From Seriola aureovittata (Eukaryota; Chordata; Actinopteri; Carangiformes; Carangidae): a stretch of 64,000 nucleotides of DNA. The position numbers were made by a program, and so were the translations under genes. Location of the stretch: positions 20,438,001 to 20,502,000 of the forward strand of contig NC_079377.1 of the NCBI RefSeq assembly GCF_021018895.1, in the 5' to 3' direction. The notes beneath the pieces were generated by a model. The model was not told the DNA's origin. It made no database searches and worked only from the letters and a program-made list of their open reading frames with translations. Positions 11,231-23,961 of this stretch are shown in pieces. The first letter of the stretch is position 1, and each line of letters starts with the position of its first letter.

Positions 11231-12429
11231 TGGCATGTAAAGCTCTGTCTTCTTTCAGCTGGCAGGCATCAGTTGTTAGTTGCAGTAGTTCGCCTTGGAA
11301 ACCAGAAGTTTGCTTACAGTGCTTGTTTGGAAATGTTCAGATTGTTTTTGAGATGGAAGAAGGGTTATAATGACATGAAACAAAGTGTGCTGTCATGATG
11401 AATGAATGGGAGAGATGCTGTCTTAGTAACAGTATTCTCAAAGTATTCCCAGCCTCTTCCCTCTCACTCTCTGCTGTTTTTGGTCAGATTTGAAGCAGAT
11501 GTCTGCAGGCCTGTCTTTTTCAGCCTGTGGCCGACTGCATAGTTTCCATAGCTTATAGCTCTTACAGCCAGGACTAAGTGGGTTTTAATAACACTTTGTC
11601 CAAATCAAATGATGGACTGTCCTGCTGGCTATCCTGGTTACTGGCTGTGTGTATGCTTGTGTGTACATGTGTGTGTTTCTCAGGGAAGAGAGGCCCAGAG
11701 ATGGAGCAGAATCACTCTAGACTCCAGTAGCACTGAAGTGAGGAGCATTTCGACCATGGATGTATTTACATGTAGGGAGAGGCCAAGTTTGATTTCCATA
11801 TCTCTGGTGAATTTTGGTATGATCTTACATATAGTTCAAAACGGCAGCCATTATGTATAGCAGCCTAATTACTGTTCGATATAAAAGGACCATGGTAGTT
11901 TTATCTACAAACAACATTACTGCTGACTACTTTCTAAAGCAACTCTATTTTATGTTATTTGCTTGTAGACTCAAACCTAGAAGACAATAAGGAAATTATG
12001 ACGTGATGATGATGATTTTGATGTGAATTTAGTTGATTCTTAAAAAAACAAACAAAAACACATAACAAACAAATAAAAAAGCAATTGGACATTGACGCAT
12101 AAAAACCCAAGTAACTAGCTTTTTGTTGAATGGACCGGATGGATTCCTGTGGATTTGTGGAAGGTGAAAGTAAATAAATAACTAGCGGTTTATACTACAA
12201 GCATAGTCTGTAGATGGGTTTCATGTTTACAAACATTAGCCAATGGGTGCGTGCACATTCAAGGTCAAAAACCGATGATGCTTGCACAGAAACCGATTAA
12301 CAAGTCACACATTAGGCCTTTAGATTTTTTAGGCTGAAGTTAGTATTTGACTGTGTAATAAGCCGACAATAAATTCTGTGATCAAATTTGGCAGAATTGC
12401 AGGAATTTATCAAGGAGGCTAGTGGAGTT

Positions 12430-12478
12430 GCTCGTTAGCTGCTGTGTTAGCTGTACTAGCTAATTTCTGCTAACGAGC
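12430..12478. repeat. Two-level inverted repeat (hairpin)
   Basis: The outer arms GCTCGTTAGC (12430-12439) and GCTAACGAGC (12469-12478) are exact reverse complements. Between them TTAGCT (12447-12452) pairs with AGCTAA (12458-12463). The word GCTAAC/GTTAGC is frequent in fish interspersed repeats, so this may be a repeat relic rather than a functional element. Confidence 0.75.
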
Positions 12479-13453
12479 TAAAGTGGGTGAAGTGAGACTG
12501 CTTGAAATATCACCCAGTTTACCTTTTTAGATTTTAGAAGCCCAGTTGGAAAATCAGGTGTATGGAGAAACAAAAACTCCAGCAACACACAATCAAAATT
12601 GTTCTTTATTTAGTTGTTTTTACTTCTTCTAGATTTTAGACACTGTACTGTCATTTTACTGCCCTAAATATCAGCCTGTCAGTTCCCCTCCAGATTTCAG
12701 AGATATACTTATTATTTATGGGTTTATCTTTAATCTTTTAACATGTAAAATGATGCATATTTGTTTCCAGGCATACATTAGATACATTAGGAAAATGCTG
12801 GGCTGTGCTTTGTCTTCTGGGTAAAGTTTCACACTTTTAATGTGATGAGAGTTAAAAATAGCTTCTGTGGGAAAAAAGCCGATAGACTTGCTGGTTGTGT
12901 TGTTGCATGCACAGTAGATGAACACATACCATTAAAAACACATGCATAGATAAAGAATATTCACTAAATAAACGGCCACATGCCAAAGTATTTATAGCCT
13001 AAACTCATTTGCGCCACTTGTCCCATGATGGGCTTTTTTAGAAAATATGTGTTGCCATAGAAATACACAGTGTATGTCATAAATGAGCCGCTAGCGCCCT
13101 TCAGGGAAAAGCTGAGGACGTTTTTACTGCAGAAAAAAAGGAATTACAAAATAGCTGATCTAAATAGACTTGCCTCCAGGCTAACTCTACCCTGTTTCTG
13201 TTTCTTTGATAAAGAGGGAGGTAGAGATATAGGGAGGGTATAGTAAGAGAGATAAATGAGCGTGAATGAAGGTGTTGATGGGAGGAAGTTGGCAGAAAAT
13301 GATGGAGTGGACAGGGCGGGGAGAAAAGTTTTAGACCACTTAAAGTTTTTGACTTTTCCTAACTTGCCATTCCTTCTTCCCTCCCCCCATTTTCTCTCCT
13401 CTATCTCCGTACAGTCCATTCTCCCTGTCTGTAAGAGGCCCGGTGCAATTTGT

Positions 13454-14601
<1,148 letters not shown>

Positions 14602-14633
<32 letters not shown>
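14602..14633. repeat. (CA)n microsatellite
   Basis: CA run of about 32 bp, 65 bp upstream of the larger compound microsatellite at 14698-14810. Confidence 0.95.
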
Positions 14634-14636
<3 letters not shown>

Positions 14637-14695
14637 CGTTTATGCAATTTACAGTGGCAACCAGTGAAGAAACATGGTACAGCTGAGAATCAAAA

Positions 14696-14813
<118 letters not shown>

Positions 14814-16036
14814 AACAGACTGGGATGTCACACCCCAATAACCAGCACAGATTGGCCTTGTTGAGGTGCATGCTTCCTAAGATATAGGAATGTGTGATGT
14901 GCGTATGCGGTGCAATCGTATTTTAACACTATAGCCAGAGGAGGATTTGCTCGGACTCTGAAATGGCATCTTGCTTGTGTTTAAGGTTTATTTTAATCAG
15001 GCTTTAAGTGGACTTTACTTGTAAGATTCCCGGCAGAGCTCATAGTTGCCTTGAGTTCAGTTGTTGGGAAAATCATTCAAATTCCACTTTCAATACATCA
15101 GCTTCACCAATTTATGATAACAGGTCATAATGTTAGTGACCTTTCAGCTCAAGAGTCAAACTTCTAAACTCATTGTGTCTTGTTTGTCAGAGAGAGCAAG
15201 AACATCACAGATTACTGACTCGTGTGATAGTTACAGAACTGCCCCTTCTCTCAAACCTTCCAACAGCAACATCTGAATTTTTATAGCAGCTGTTACTCAT
15301 ACAGCTCAAAACTGAATTAGTCAATGATCAACAATACAGTCTGGTCTGACCAACCAGCTGTGACTCGAGGGCCGGGTTATGATGCTCAAAACTGAACTGT
15401 CGTCCGACTTCGAAAGACAAATGTAAAAAGAAGGGGTAAAAAGCAAGTCGAGGGGGGGGGTGATGATGATTATGGGAATAATGGAGTACATTTTCACAGT
15501 GTCCTGGACGGCTTTTGTCATGTGGTATCTGTTGTACACATGAAAAGTGACAGAAATTCTTTTGTTAATAAATGAAAAGTGAAGTTTTCAGATGTAAAGC
15601 CCTCTGTTGTGATGGCATGAAGGTGTGTAGGGTTGTGGTCTCGGAGGCTGTTCAGAGTATACAGACTATACTTTACTGCAACAGTCAGTCAGTGATGACA
15701 AAAGCTTAATTGAAGACTCACACAATGCAGAAACATCACATGGCTAACATCTGCAGACTACAGCCATACTGTCTCCAGCCTGTAAACAGGCACACAGACA
15801 CAAAAACAAGCACTTCAGCCAACACACACAGACACACGTTTGTGCACACACATACACACTTGAATACACATTCACATACTCATATCAGTGAGGCATTAGA
15901 GGGTAATGAGGCTTGATGAGGTTTGTAGGTCACATGTGCTCACACGTACACACTTCATCCTTGTGTGGTACCATTAGTAAAAACCACATAAAAGCCTGTT
16001 TTTATTTATTTTTCTGTTGTAAAGGACCGATGAGAC

Positions 16037-16074
16037 TGTGTGTGTGTGTGTGTGTGTGTGTCTCTGTGTGTGTG
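16037..16074. repeat. (TG)n microsatellite
   Basis: TG run of about 38 bp broken by a TCTC motif; it lies 87 bp before a complementary (CA)n run. Confidence 0.95.
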
Positions 16075-16160
16075 TTGACTATGCCTTTGTGGTGTCTTTG
16101 ATTTTCATGTTTTAAAAAATTCATCTGTGTCACTGAACAACGAAGCAAACTGTAAAATAT

Positions 16161-16161
<1 letters not shown>

Positions 16162-16212
<51 letters not shown>
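16162..16212. repeat. (CA)n microsatellite
   Basis: Pure CA run of about 51 bp, in inverted complementarity to the TG run at 16037-16074. Confidence 0.97.
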
Positions 16213-16214
<2 letters not shown>

Positions 16215-16529
16215 GCCTTATGAGGTGCGAGGGTTGTGTTCTCAGGTTACAGAGTACATGGTAATAACACCTCTCTTGGCAGGAGTCGCACACCTGTCAC
16301 TGTGTGTGCATGTGAGTGTGAAAGCAACCGATTGCACTTTACTGCTTAAATAATACACATTACTTGAGCAGAGAAACTGACAGAAAACAAATCAGCTATA
16401 ATTCTGATAATTTACTCTTTTACTACTCTGTTACTTGTTAAGATGTTCTTGCTGTGGTCACACAGGGCATGACGAACTTTTTTATTTGAGGTACTTTTTA
16501 ATTAAATGATAAAAAAGATCAGTAGATTA

Positions 16530-17023
16530 AAGGTTCCATATTGAACACTTTTCTGTTGTTTAATCTGAAGTGTTGAAATCCTTAAGAAGATGTATTTGTG
16601 GTTTTAAGAACCAAAAACCATCTCAGTGTAGTTTTACATCTTCTCTCTCTAGAGCTCTAGCAACAACAGGTTGTTGAGCCAATCAGAGGAGAGTAGGCTC
16701 TGAGCCTGTTCTTCTGATTGGCTGACTGTTTTCCGAGTGATTGAATGAAAATGTAACAGATTTCAGTTAAACATTCAAAGAAACCAAATCTTGCAAGGTT
16801 GGATGGTGGGTCCAGATATGCCATTCAACGACTGACAGTTGTGACATCACAAAGTCACGGAAGTCCTGACAGCTCGTTTCAAGGCTCAGTTTCTGAATAA
16901 GGGCTGTGTGCGTTTTTCATTGGACTGAGTTCTTTTATACTTTCACTGTATTAAATTAGCACCTACACCTGCTTTATAATCAAAAAAGACATGGGTATCT
17001 CACTTTATACAATATGGGACCTT
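16530..17023. mobile_element. Non-autonomous DNA transposon (MITE-like) with terminal inverted repeats
   Basis: The left end AAGGTTCCATATTG (16530-16543) and the right end CAATATGGGACCTT (17010-17023) are inverted repeats matching at 13 of 14 bases. The flanks give TTA on both sides (16527-16529 and 17024-17026), or TTAA if one base of the end is shared. The 494-bp interior has no transposase and carries an inner inverted repeat, AGCCAATCAGA (about 16677) against TCTGATTGGCT (about 16712). Both the end sequence and the inner CCAATCAGA motif are familiar to me from fish genomes. The TTAA flank hints at a piggyBac-type origin, but that is inference. Confidence 0.7.
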
Positions 17024-17811
17024 TTAAGTGAATAAGAAGAATAGTGGTTAGTTATGTGAAGGAGCAAGAGTTCAAGAGAAAGTAAGCATGTAGGAGCATG
17101 TGAAAGAGGAAAGAGAAAACCTAGAGACTGACATCATGTTCAGGCATTTTCTCACCCTACTTTCAATGAAAGTCAGCTCTTTCGTCAGGCACGCTGCCAC
17201 AATGTTTCTTATTAAGGAGAGCGCAATCAATGTTCCAAAATCCCTTGTCAAGATCATTATGCAATCCTCAAAGTAGTTTTGTTTATTCACTGTATACAGC
17301 AGTAAATTGGAGCCGGCCTATTGCCCAAACAAAACGGATTAATTCAACCTTCTCTGACAATCCCATAAACATAATGAGAGAACTGGACAACACTGAAATA
17401 TGCCATTTTCAGCTGTACAGCATGACTGTGCAGGATATACGAGCGTGAAAATTAGCCTGTTCAGTCTTCTTTCTTTTTTTTTACTACCATGAATAACAGA
17501 AAAGACGGGGAAGAGAGAGTGAGAGAAAGAAGAGAAAAGAAGGGAGGGCAGGTCAGTAGTTTGACAAATGAGCCCTAACCGACTGCCTCCACAAAACACC
17601 ATCGCCTTGGCAACCGCTGGGATGGAGAGAGGGAGAGGGAGAGAGAAAGAGACAGACTGAGTAGAGTGATAAAAGACATGAGAGGGAGACAGAGGGAGGT
17701 CTGAGATGGAGAGGAGGAGAGGAATGTATAGATTGAGAGGTCATATGAGCAAACTATATTTTCCCGTTATTTGTTCTGATTACTGCCAGATGTGACCTTT
17801 GATAACGTTAA

Positions 17812-18361
17812 GTGTTCGTATTTACTGATTTTGATCTATCAGTGCAAACAAGAGGCCATGACTCATTTTGCAGTAATAAACTGACTATGCGTATCGCTGC
17901 TGAACAGCTACTTGATGCACTACTCCATGACATTCTGATATCAATCACTGTGCACTCGGCTGCAACTCAGTCACAGAATGACACGACGCGAACAGTCCAT
18001 GAAAGCTCTCACAAAATGGTGCGGCAGGTCTTTGGAAGTGATGCTGTTTGTCTTTCCAAACAAAAAGATCTGGAAGCTATTAAGAGTAAAATTCAAAGGA
18101 AAAGATGTCCCAGTACTTCCTGTACTCTTTGATTAGCAGGTGGTTTCGGGGAAATTAAAAAACACAGATGTCCTTCTGACTTTGGCCTTGTCTGACTCAG
18201 CTGTTGCAGACTGTGGGTGTAAGGTCGTTATTGTCATCGCTATTGGAAACAACATCCTCGTCCGAGCTAGCCACCTATATGTTGACGAAGATTTGGATCA
18301 TGCAATCGGACGACGCGTCTTTTATTGTCATCTGTGGCGTTTTCTTTGCAAGGAATTTTAA
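17812..18361 (+). other. Unrecognised coding-like stretch, two open frames with a frame change
   Basis: A 106-codon frame (17812-18132) is followed within eight bases by a 73-codon frame in another phase (18140-18361). Neither consists of simple repeats, which sets them apart from most open frames here. I recognise no domain or family; the second frame contains CGCKVVIVIAIGNNILV, a hydrophobic strand-like run. Possibilities are a decayed transposon ORF, a chance frame, or a small unannotated exon. I assign no function. Confidence 0.2.
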
Positions 18362-19746
18362 TGACAGTGATTGCCTCCCCCCGGAGGATGAATACCATTT
18401 TGTGAGGCCACTGTTGCTGCATCCTGGGCTTGGCGCCGCCCAGGATGACTGTTTGGGTTTTTTCCCCTTACAGCAGAATGATAATGGTGCGGCCAGATAA
18501 TTCTCCAGCCTTGACACAGCGCTGTAGAGATTGGTGTTGCTATGCGAGACGACCTCTGGCCAAGACGAGGCTCACTCATTTCACCGACCGTGTCACAGCT
18601 CCTATTCACAACTCTGCCGTCCAGCCCATTCAGCCCATTCAGCTGCTTGAGGAAAGGCTTATCCCATTATACAGCCCCACCCATTTGTCAGTGACAGCTC
18701 GGGTTACAGTTCCCCTGCACAGTTTGGGAATCCAGCCCCTGAAACAAGTATGGGCAGTTGAACCAGCTGAAGACTGATTCTTCTTCTTTATTTCTGACAT
18801 CTGACTTTGTAGCTGGGAGCCGTGAACGTTGCTCACTGAGACTCACAGAGAGGAAGATTGGACTGCACAAAGCAAAGGTCTAAATCTTTGGCAGGTTTTC
18901 AAAGCGAGGACAAAAGGCTGATAGGACTGCGTTTGCTCACACAAACATACGCCGCATGTCAGTGCTGTGTTTACAGTCAAGGCTTCTATTGTGAAAAGCC
19001 AAAAGATAAGGTTTTATCTCAGTATCAGAGGATGGGAGTCTTGAAGGATTATTCCCTAAAACAATGTGGCAAGTACACTCTTGCTTTGACGAGAGAACTT
19101 CAAGGATTGATTCTGCTTTGCTTCATGTTACGGGACCAGAATCAGTGATTATCTGCTTCTGCTGCTTTCATCTGCTTCTGTCAGATCTCTGAGGAATTTA
19201 TGAATTGTTGGGCTTTAACTGCAAAATCCTACATCTGCTCATGCTCATGTTAAGGGATATTTCATTGTGACGTCCTAAACCCTCTCACTTGCTCTTAAGT
19301 TAAAAGGTTAACTCTCTTTGCACCCAGTTCATCATTCTCTTTGTGTGCTGTAACTGTCCTCCAATGCATTGGCACAATTAACCAGGTCAAACTAATCTGC
19401 TCAATCTGCTCATCTCCTGTACACGGTCAATTAAGGGGCAATTTGATGATGAAGATGAGGCAGACAAGAGCCAGATTCAAACCTGTGGCATCTCCTCATC
19501 TGTGGTGCGGCTCTTTCCTCGGTGCTTATCTACAAGGGAAGCGCTTTAATAAGAGCGCTGGTGTACTCCCTGGCCTGTCTGCCTGTCTGCCCTAAGTAGT
19601 TTTAATGGATGACTATGAGCAGGCTAATACTGTTATGCTGATGTTAATTTTTTGGCGAGCGGGGCCTGTGATATTGGAACTGAATCTCACCGGGTTATTT
19701 ATCCTCCACGTTAGTCACAGAGGCACCACAGAGGCAGGAAGACTGC

Positions 19747-19749
<3 letters not shown>

Positions 19750-19795
<46 letters not shown>
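19750..19795. repeat. (TG)n microsatellite
   Basis: Pure TG run of about 46 bp. Confidence 0.97.
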
Positions 19796-19798
<3 letters not shown>

Positions 19799-20934
19799 AA
19801 ATTGGCAGGTAAAGTGAAACAGATGTGTCATTATTGTTTATGTTCTGGATTATTTCAATTGAATGTATTAAACTGTGTTAAGAGTTGTGCTACCTGTAAG
19901 CAGGTACTTGACTCAGGTTGTTGAGACTTGGGGACAATTGGGGCTCAGGATGTGCTTTTCTTTTTCTTTTTTTCTTTTTTTTTTTGGATTATCTTGTACT
20001 TTTGCATTGTGTGTTTTTAAATATGACAGTCAATGAGCAGCAGAAAACCGAAACAGACAGTAAGTGTAGCTTCTGTGTTCACTCAGAAAGCTAATGGCTA
20101 CTAATGGATGTAAGAAAACAAAAACATGCTGAAGAGGAGCTCCCCAAAATTCCTCAGCGATCCAGGGAAGGTTCTCTTCACTGTGGGAACAATATGACCT
20201 GTATGACCACATCGCTGGTTTTGTTCAGTGTCATGATTCGAACTGTCAAGTTCAATTGGTAAAAACAAGGTTCAAGGTTTGTCGGCCTTGTTCATCTGGC
20301 CAATACTGGGGGAAAAATGACGTTAAGTTTGGAATCAATTGAGATAAATGATTATTATTATGAGATGTTATAGTGTCATGAGAAAAAACTTTCTATGTGT
20401 CCAAAGCAGGGAAATATATTCCTCTTTATTGAATGAATAAATGAAGTATTACTTTGGGTCAGGTCAGGTTCAGGTCTCAGTTTTGGCAGAACGGCTTGGG
20501 CTTAGACGGGTCAGGTCCCACGATGTTGGGTTGGGTTCAGGGCTCCGTTTTGCCTGTGCATATTTTCTGGCTTAAAAAATTGAGGTAAACCATATTTGAA
20601 TTCGTTAAGAAGTCCTTCGGGAAGAAGAGATTTTCTACAACAAACTTAAGTGTGTTTGTTGTCTGTGTGAGTTCACGCATATTTTTAATTTGCCCATTAA
20701 CACCTTTTCCAATGCAGAACACACCAACTTTACTTGTTGGGGTTTTTTTGTTTTGGTTTTTTTTCTCAGCGTGCTGCTCCATTAGTGCAGCGTTGCTGTG
20801 GGTAACCACAGCAATGGCTGGTGCAGTATGCGGTCTTTTGCTGCCAGTTGTAGTAAAAGCTCAGACCATTTTACGCTCTGCTGGGCCTCTCTTTCCTTCT
20901 CTTTCTTCTTCTTTGCCACTTATTGTACTGCACT

Positions 20935-21130
20935 GACAGAGAGAGACAGAAGAGAAGAGGAAAAGAGAGAGAGAGAGAGAGAGAGAAATCAATGGATGTA
21001 CAGAAAAAAAGTGGACTGATAAAGCAAAGACGGTGAGGAAATGAATGGAGAAGAGAGAGAAGGGGAAAAACTTGGAGAGCAGAGTCACTATCAAAGGAGA
21101 CACAAAGAGAAACCGCACAGGGAGCGAAGC
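20935..21130. repeat. Purine-rich (GA)n-containing block
   Basis: Strongly purine-biased for about 190 bp, with a pure GA run at about 20965-20987 and many GAGA/GGAGA words on both sides of it. Confidence 0.75.
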
Positions 21131-21404
21131 AGAGGTAGCAACATACAACCCTTCAACTCCTTTTCATCCTCATCCTCATCCTCTCTCCCACTCCTCCTAT
21201 ATCTCTCACTCCACAATCTCTCCCCCTCCTTGTTTTTCAGACCCCAGAGGCATGCTAATGCCCTAACAGTAACAATATGTAATGTGGATTCCTTGATATT
21301 AAATACTTTTGGATGGCACTACTGTGGCTCGGGATGGTCAGTTAATCGAGATGAAAATACTGTATGTAAACAACTATTTAATCTACCTTCATCATCAGGT
21401 CAAA

Positions 21405-21565
21405 GTCTGTTAACTAGCAAATATTAGCACGCTAACATGCTAAAATAAGACTGAATATGGGAAACATACCAACATCATACCAGCATGTTAGCATTGTCAG
21501 TATCAGAATGTTAGCATGGTGACGTTAGCTTTAGCTCAAAGCACCGCTATGCCAAAGTAAAGTCA
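21405..21565 (+). repeat. Teleost interspersed repeat fragment (GCTAACATGCTAA type)
   Basis: The run of TTAGCACGCTAACATGC, CAGCATGTTAGCATTGTCA and ATTAGCATGG-like words, ending TTTAGCTCAAAGCACCGCT, matches the distal part of a dispersed fish repeat that I remember as continuing from sequences like that at 1-300. The two may therefore be 5' and 3' fragments of one family. No ORF or terminal repeats are visible. Confidence 0.6.
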
Positions 21566-21910
21566 TTTTTTACTTTGCTCTGTCCTCTTTTTGTCTTTTG
21601 TATTGCACGGGGGGGAAAGAGTGACTCAGTAACGCTGTATTTTATATTTGCCTCACTCTTCACCTTACTCCATCCTTTTCTTTCACTGTGATAAACAGAG
21701 ACGTCAGCTCGCAGTGAGATCCAGCAGCACCAATAAGTCTGCTGCAATATAATCACACTTTATAGCTGATGGATTAAAGCTCTTAGCTGGCATTCTGCTC
21801 TGTCTGCCATTGGACACTTTCCCCGTCTGTGTCTACGAAGATTCAGGAGTCATCGAGGTCATGGGATATCAACAAGTACCACAGTACACTGTATCTGAAA
21901 GTGTTTCTCT

Positions 21911-21932
21911 CCCCCCACCCCCACCCCCACCC
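21911..21932. repeat. (CCCCCA)n tract, minus-strand G-quadruplex candidate
   Basis: Four C-runs separated by single A bases. The complementary strand reads as four G-runs with one-base loops, the pattern expected to fold into a stable G-quadruplex. Confidence 0.85.
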
Positions 21933-23776
21933 TTCATGCAGCCTGTGTGACCATTTTCTGTTTACAACACGTTAACATAGCCAGCATAGTTTTGGTCAGT
22001 TTGCAACAAGGGGAACTTTTCCAAAAAAGGATGAGGCTATGTTTGGCCACATTGGACTGATACTGGTACAGATGTGGTAGATGATGTAAGGAGTCCAGTG
22101 TTCGGGCTGCAGACTTAGCACACAAGTGCAGAGGGGTTGTTGTAGTTGAGTATGTGAGAGGGAAGAAAATTACTGCGTTAGCCACTTTTTAACACATAAC
22201 GGAGGGTAGGAAGAAAGAAATCCTTCAACACATTTAAAGAAAGATCATTAAATATGCAAAATCTTCTCAATCACAGAAACTGTTCAATTGTCTGGATAAA
22301 CAAGGTGATACCTGCTGATATTCCAACAAAATCCAATGCATACAATTGGGCATTGTCTATTTGAATCTATTTTTGTTGATCTTGTGTTTTAATGCCTGAT
22401 TTCTAAGGAGGAAAATAAACCTGAGTGGGAAAGTAAAGGATAAGCGGATGATAAAATGTGTTGCCAGTGACCTAAAGACTTAGAGGAGTGGATTTATATT
22501 TGGAGGGTTGCCAGGTCGAATCTTCAAATGAGCTGAGACAATGTGGGCGGGTGAGTTGTCAACAACTATTGGTGAGGTGCCCCTTTTGAAATGAATCTAC
22601 CATATAGGTGCTGCAGTGTCCAGCAGCATGAGGCCTGCTGCTCCACATTTTGCAAGAAACGCTCAAGGATGAGCGTGTCCCGCTCGTCCTTGAGTTAAGA
22701 TATTATATGTTGAGAGGCCCCACTTGTACATTTAGTTCATTTTCTCCCCCCTCAAATACATAATAAATTCAGCGCCGTGCTTTCAGCTTTTCCTCTCGTT
22801 GCTCTCATCAAACCAAACCTCTTTGTCTCTCATTTCACTCGGGCTGCTGAGGGAATACTCTCTTAATGAGAGCAGCAGAGAAACACACAGCAGTGCTAAT
22901 GAGTGGCAGGCTAGCGGAAAGTGAGGCAAAAAAAAAATCTGCACACTCAAACCTAATATACAGCATCGTATATGGACCAATTAGTTTTACTAACAATTTC
23001 AACGTTGTGACAGCGAACTTGTGTTTTATTTTCCTAATGAATTATTCAGTTGAACCTCATTCGGTAGCCATGCATTTAAATATGTCTCACTTAAGCAGAT
23101 GATTTTCGCAGAGAATATGTACCATATGTTCACTTTACAGTTATTGAAGCTTAAATTTATGCTCCTGTGTTGGTTGAATAGTGAAACAGGTTATGTGGGG
23201 GTCTTGTAAATGATTTGCATGTTGTAAACTATTGTCTAACTGCTCTGCATGAAACATGTTTAAGATTTTCGTTGCAAAAAATCAGGAAATTAGAGGTGAT
23301 TTGTGTGGATGAAATTACTGCAAGAAAATGCAACATCCTTGTGATGCAAAGCTGGATTCTGACTTTCTGCTGGATGAGGTATTTGCATATTTCATGAAGC
23401 CCACATGCTGATACATCTTTATTTCTCGGTATACAGTCATTAGCATTTCTGATGTGATCCATTGTTGCACATAGTCAACATTACAAAAAAAAAAAGCCCT
23501 TTGTGACAAGTTTCTGTGGGATACATCTCTAGAAAGGTTTGATGATCTAGACTAATCTAGAAATCTATTCGGATTCAATTGAACAATACGAAGGTACAGT
23601 GTGAAGTTGGGTGTGTGAGGGCGAACTGTGAGGTGTGATGCGAGAGCTGTGATAACCAAGTGGAAGTTAAACTGATTTGTGGTGCTTAGTGGCCCGAATC
23701 ACTGCAATGGATTTGATGCAAGAGAGTGAGCCTTGCCTGGAGCTTAGCTGGGATATATCTGATAGCAGTCACAGTG

Positions 23777-23811
23777 TCACACACACACACGCGCACACAC
23801 ACACGCACACA
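23777..23811. repeat. (CA)n microsatellite with CG interruptions
   Basis: CA run of about 35 bp interrupted by CGCG and CG, typical of an ageing repeat. Confidence 0.9.
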
Positions 23812-23913
23812 AAATCCCTGCTATTCTGATAGCTGCACTGCTTGCTGCATGGTGAGAAAAGCACACACAACAAGTACCATGCTCCCAGGTTAAGTGCTTG
23901 CTGGACAGTGAAG

Positions 23914-23958
<45 letters not shown>
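23914..23958. repeat. (AC)n microsatellite
   Basis: Pure AC run of about 45 bp. Confidence 0.97.

Positions 23959-23961
<3 letters not shown>

Larger units (their letters stand above)
17028..21400 (+). other. Intronic sequence with purine-rich blocks and an unexplained open-frame stretch
   Basis: Contains a purine-rich block at about 17490-17740, a coding-like but unrecognised stretch at 17812-18361 (listed separately), a (TG)n tract at 19750-19795, GGGTC-rich words at about 20457-20540, and a GA-rich block at about 20935-21130. No gene is supported. Confidence 0.5.
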
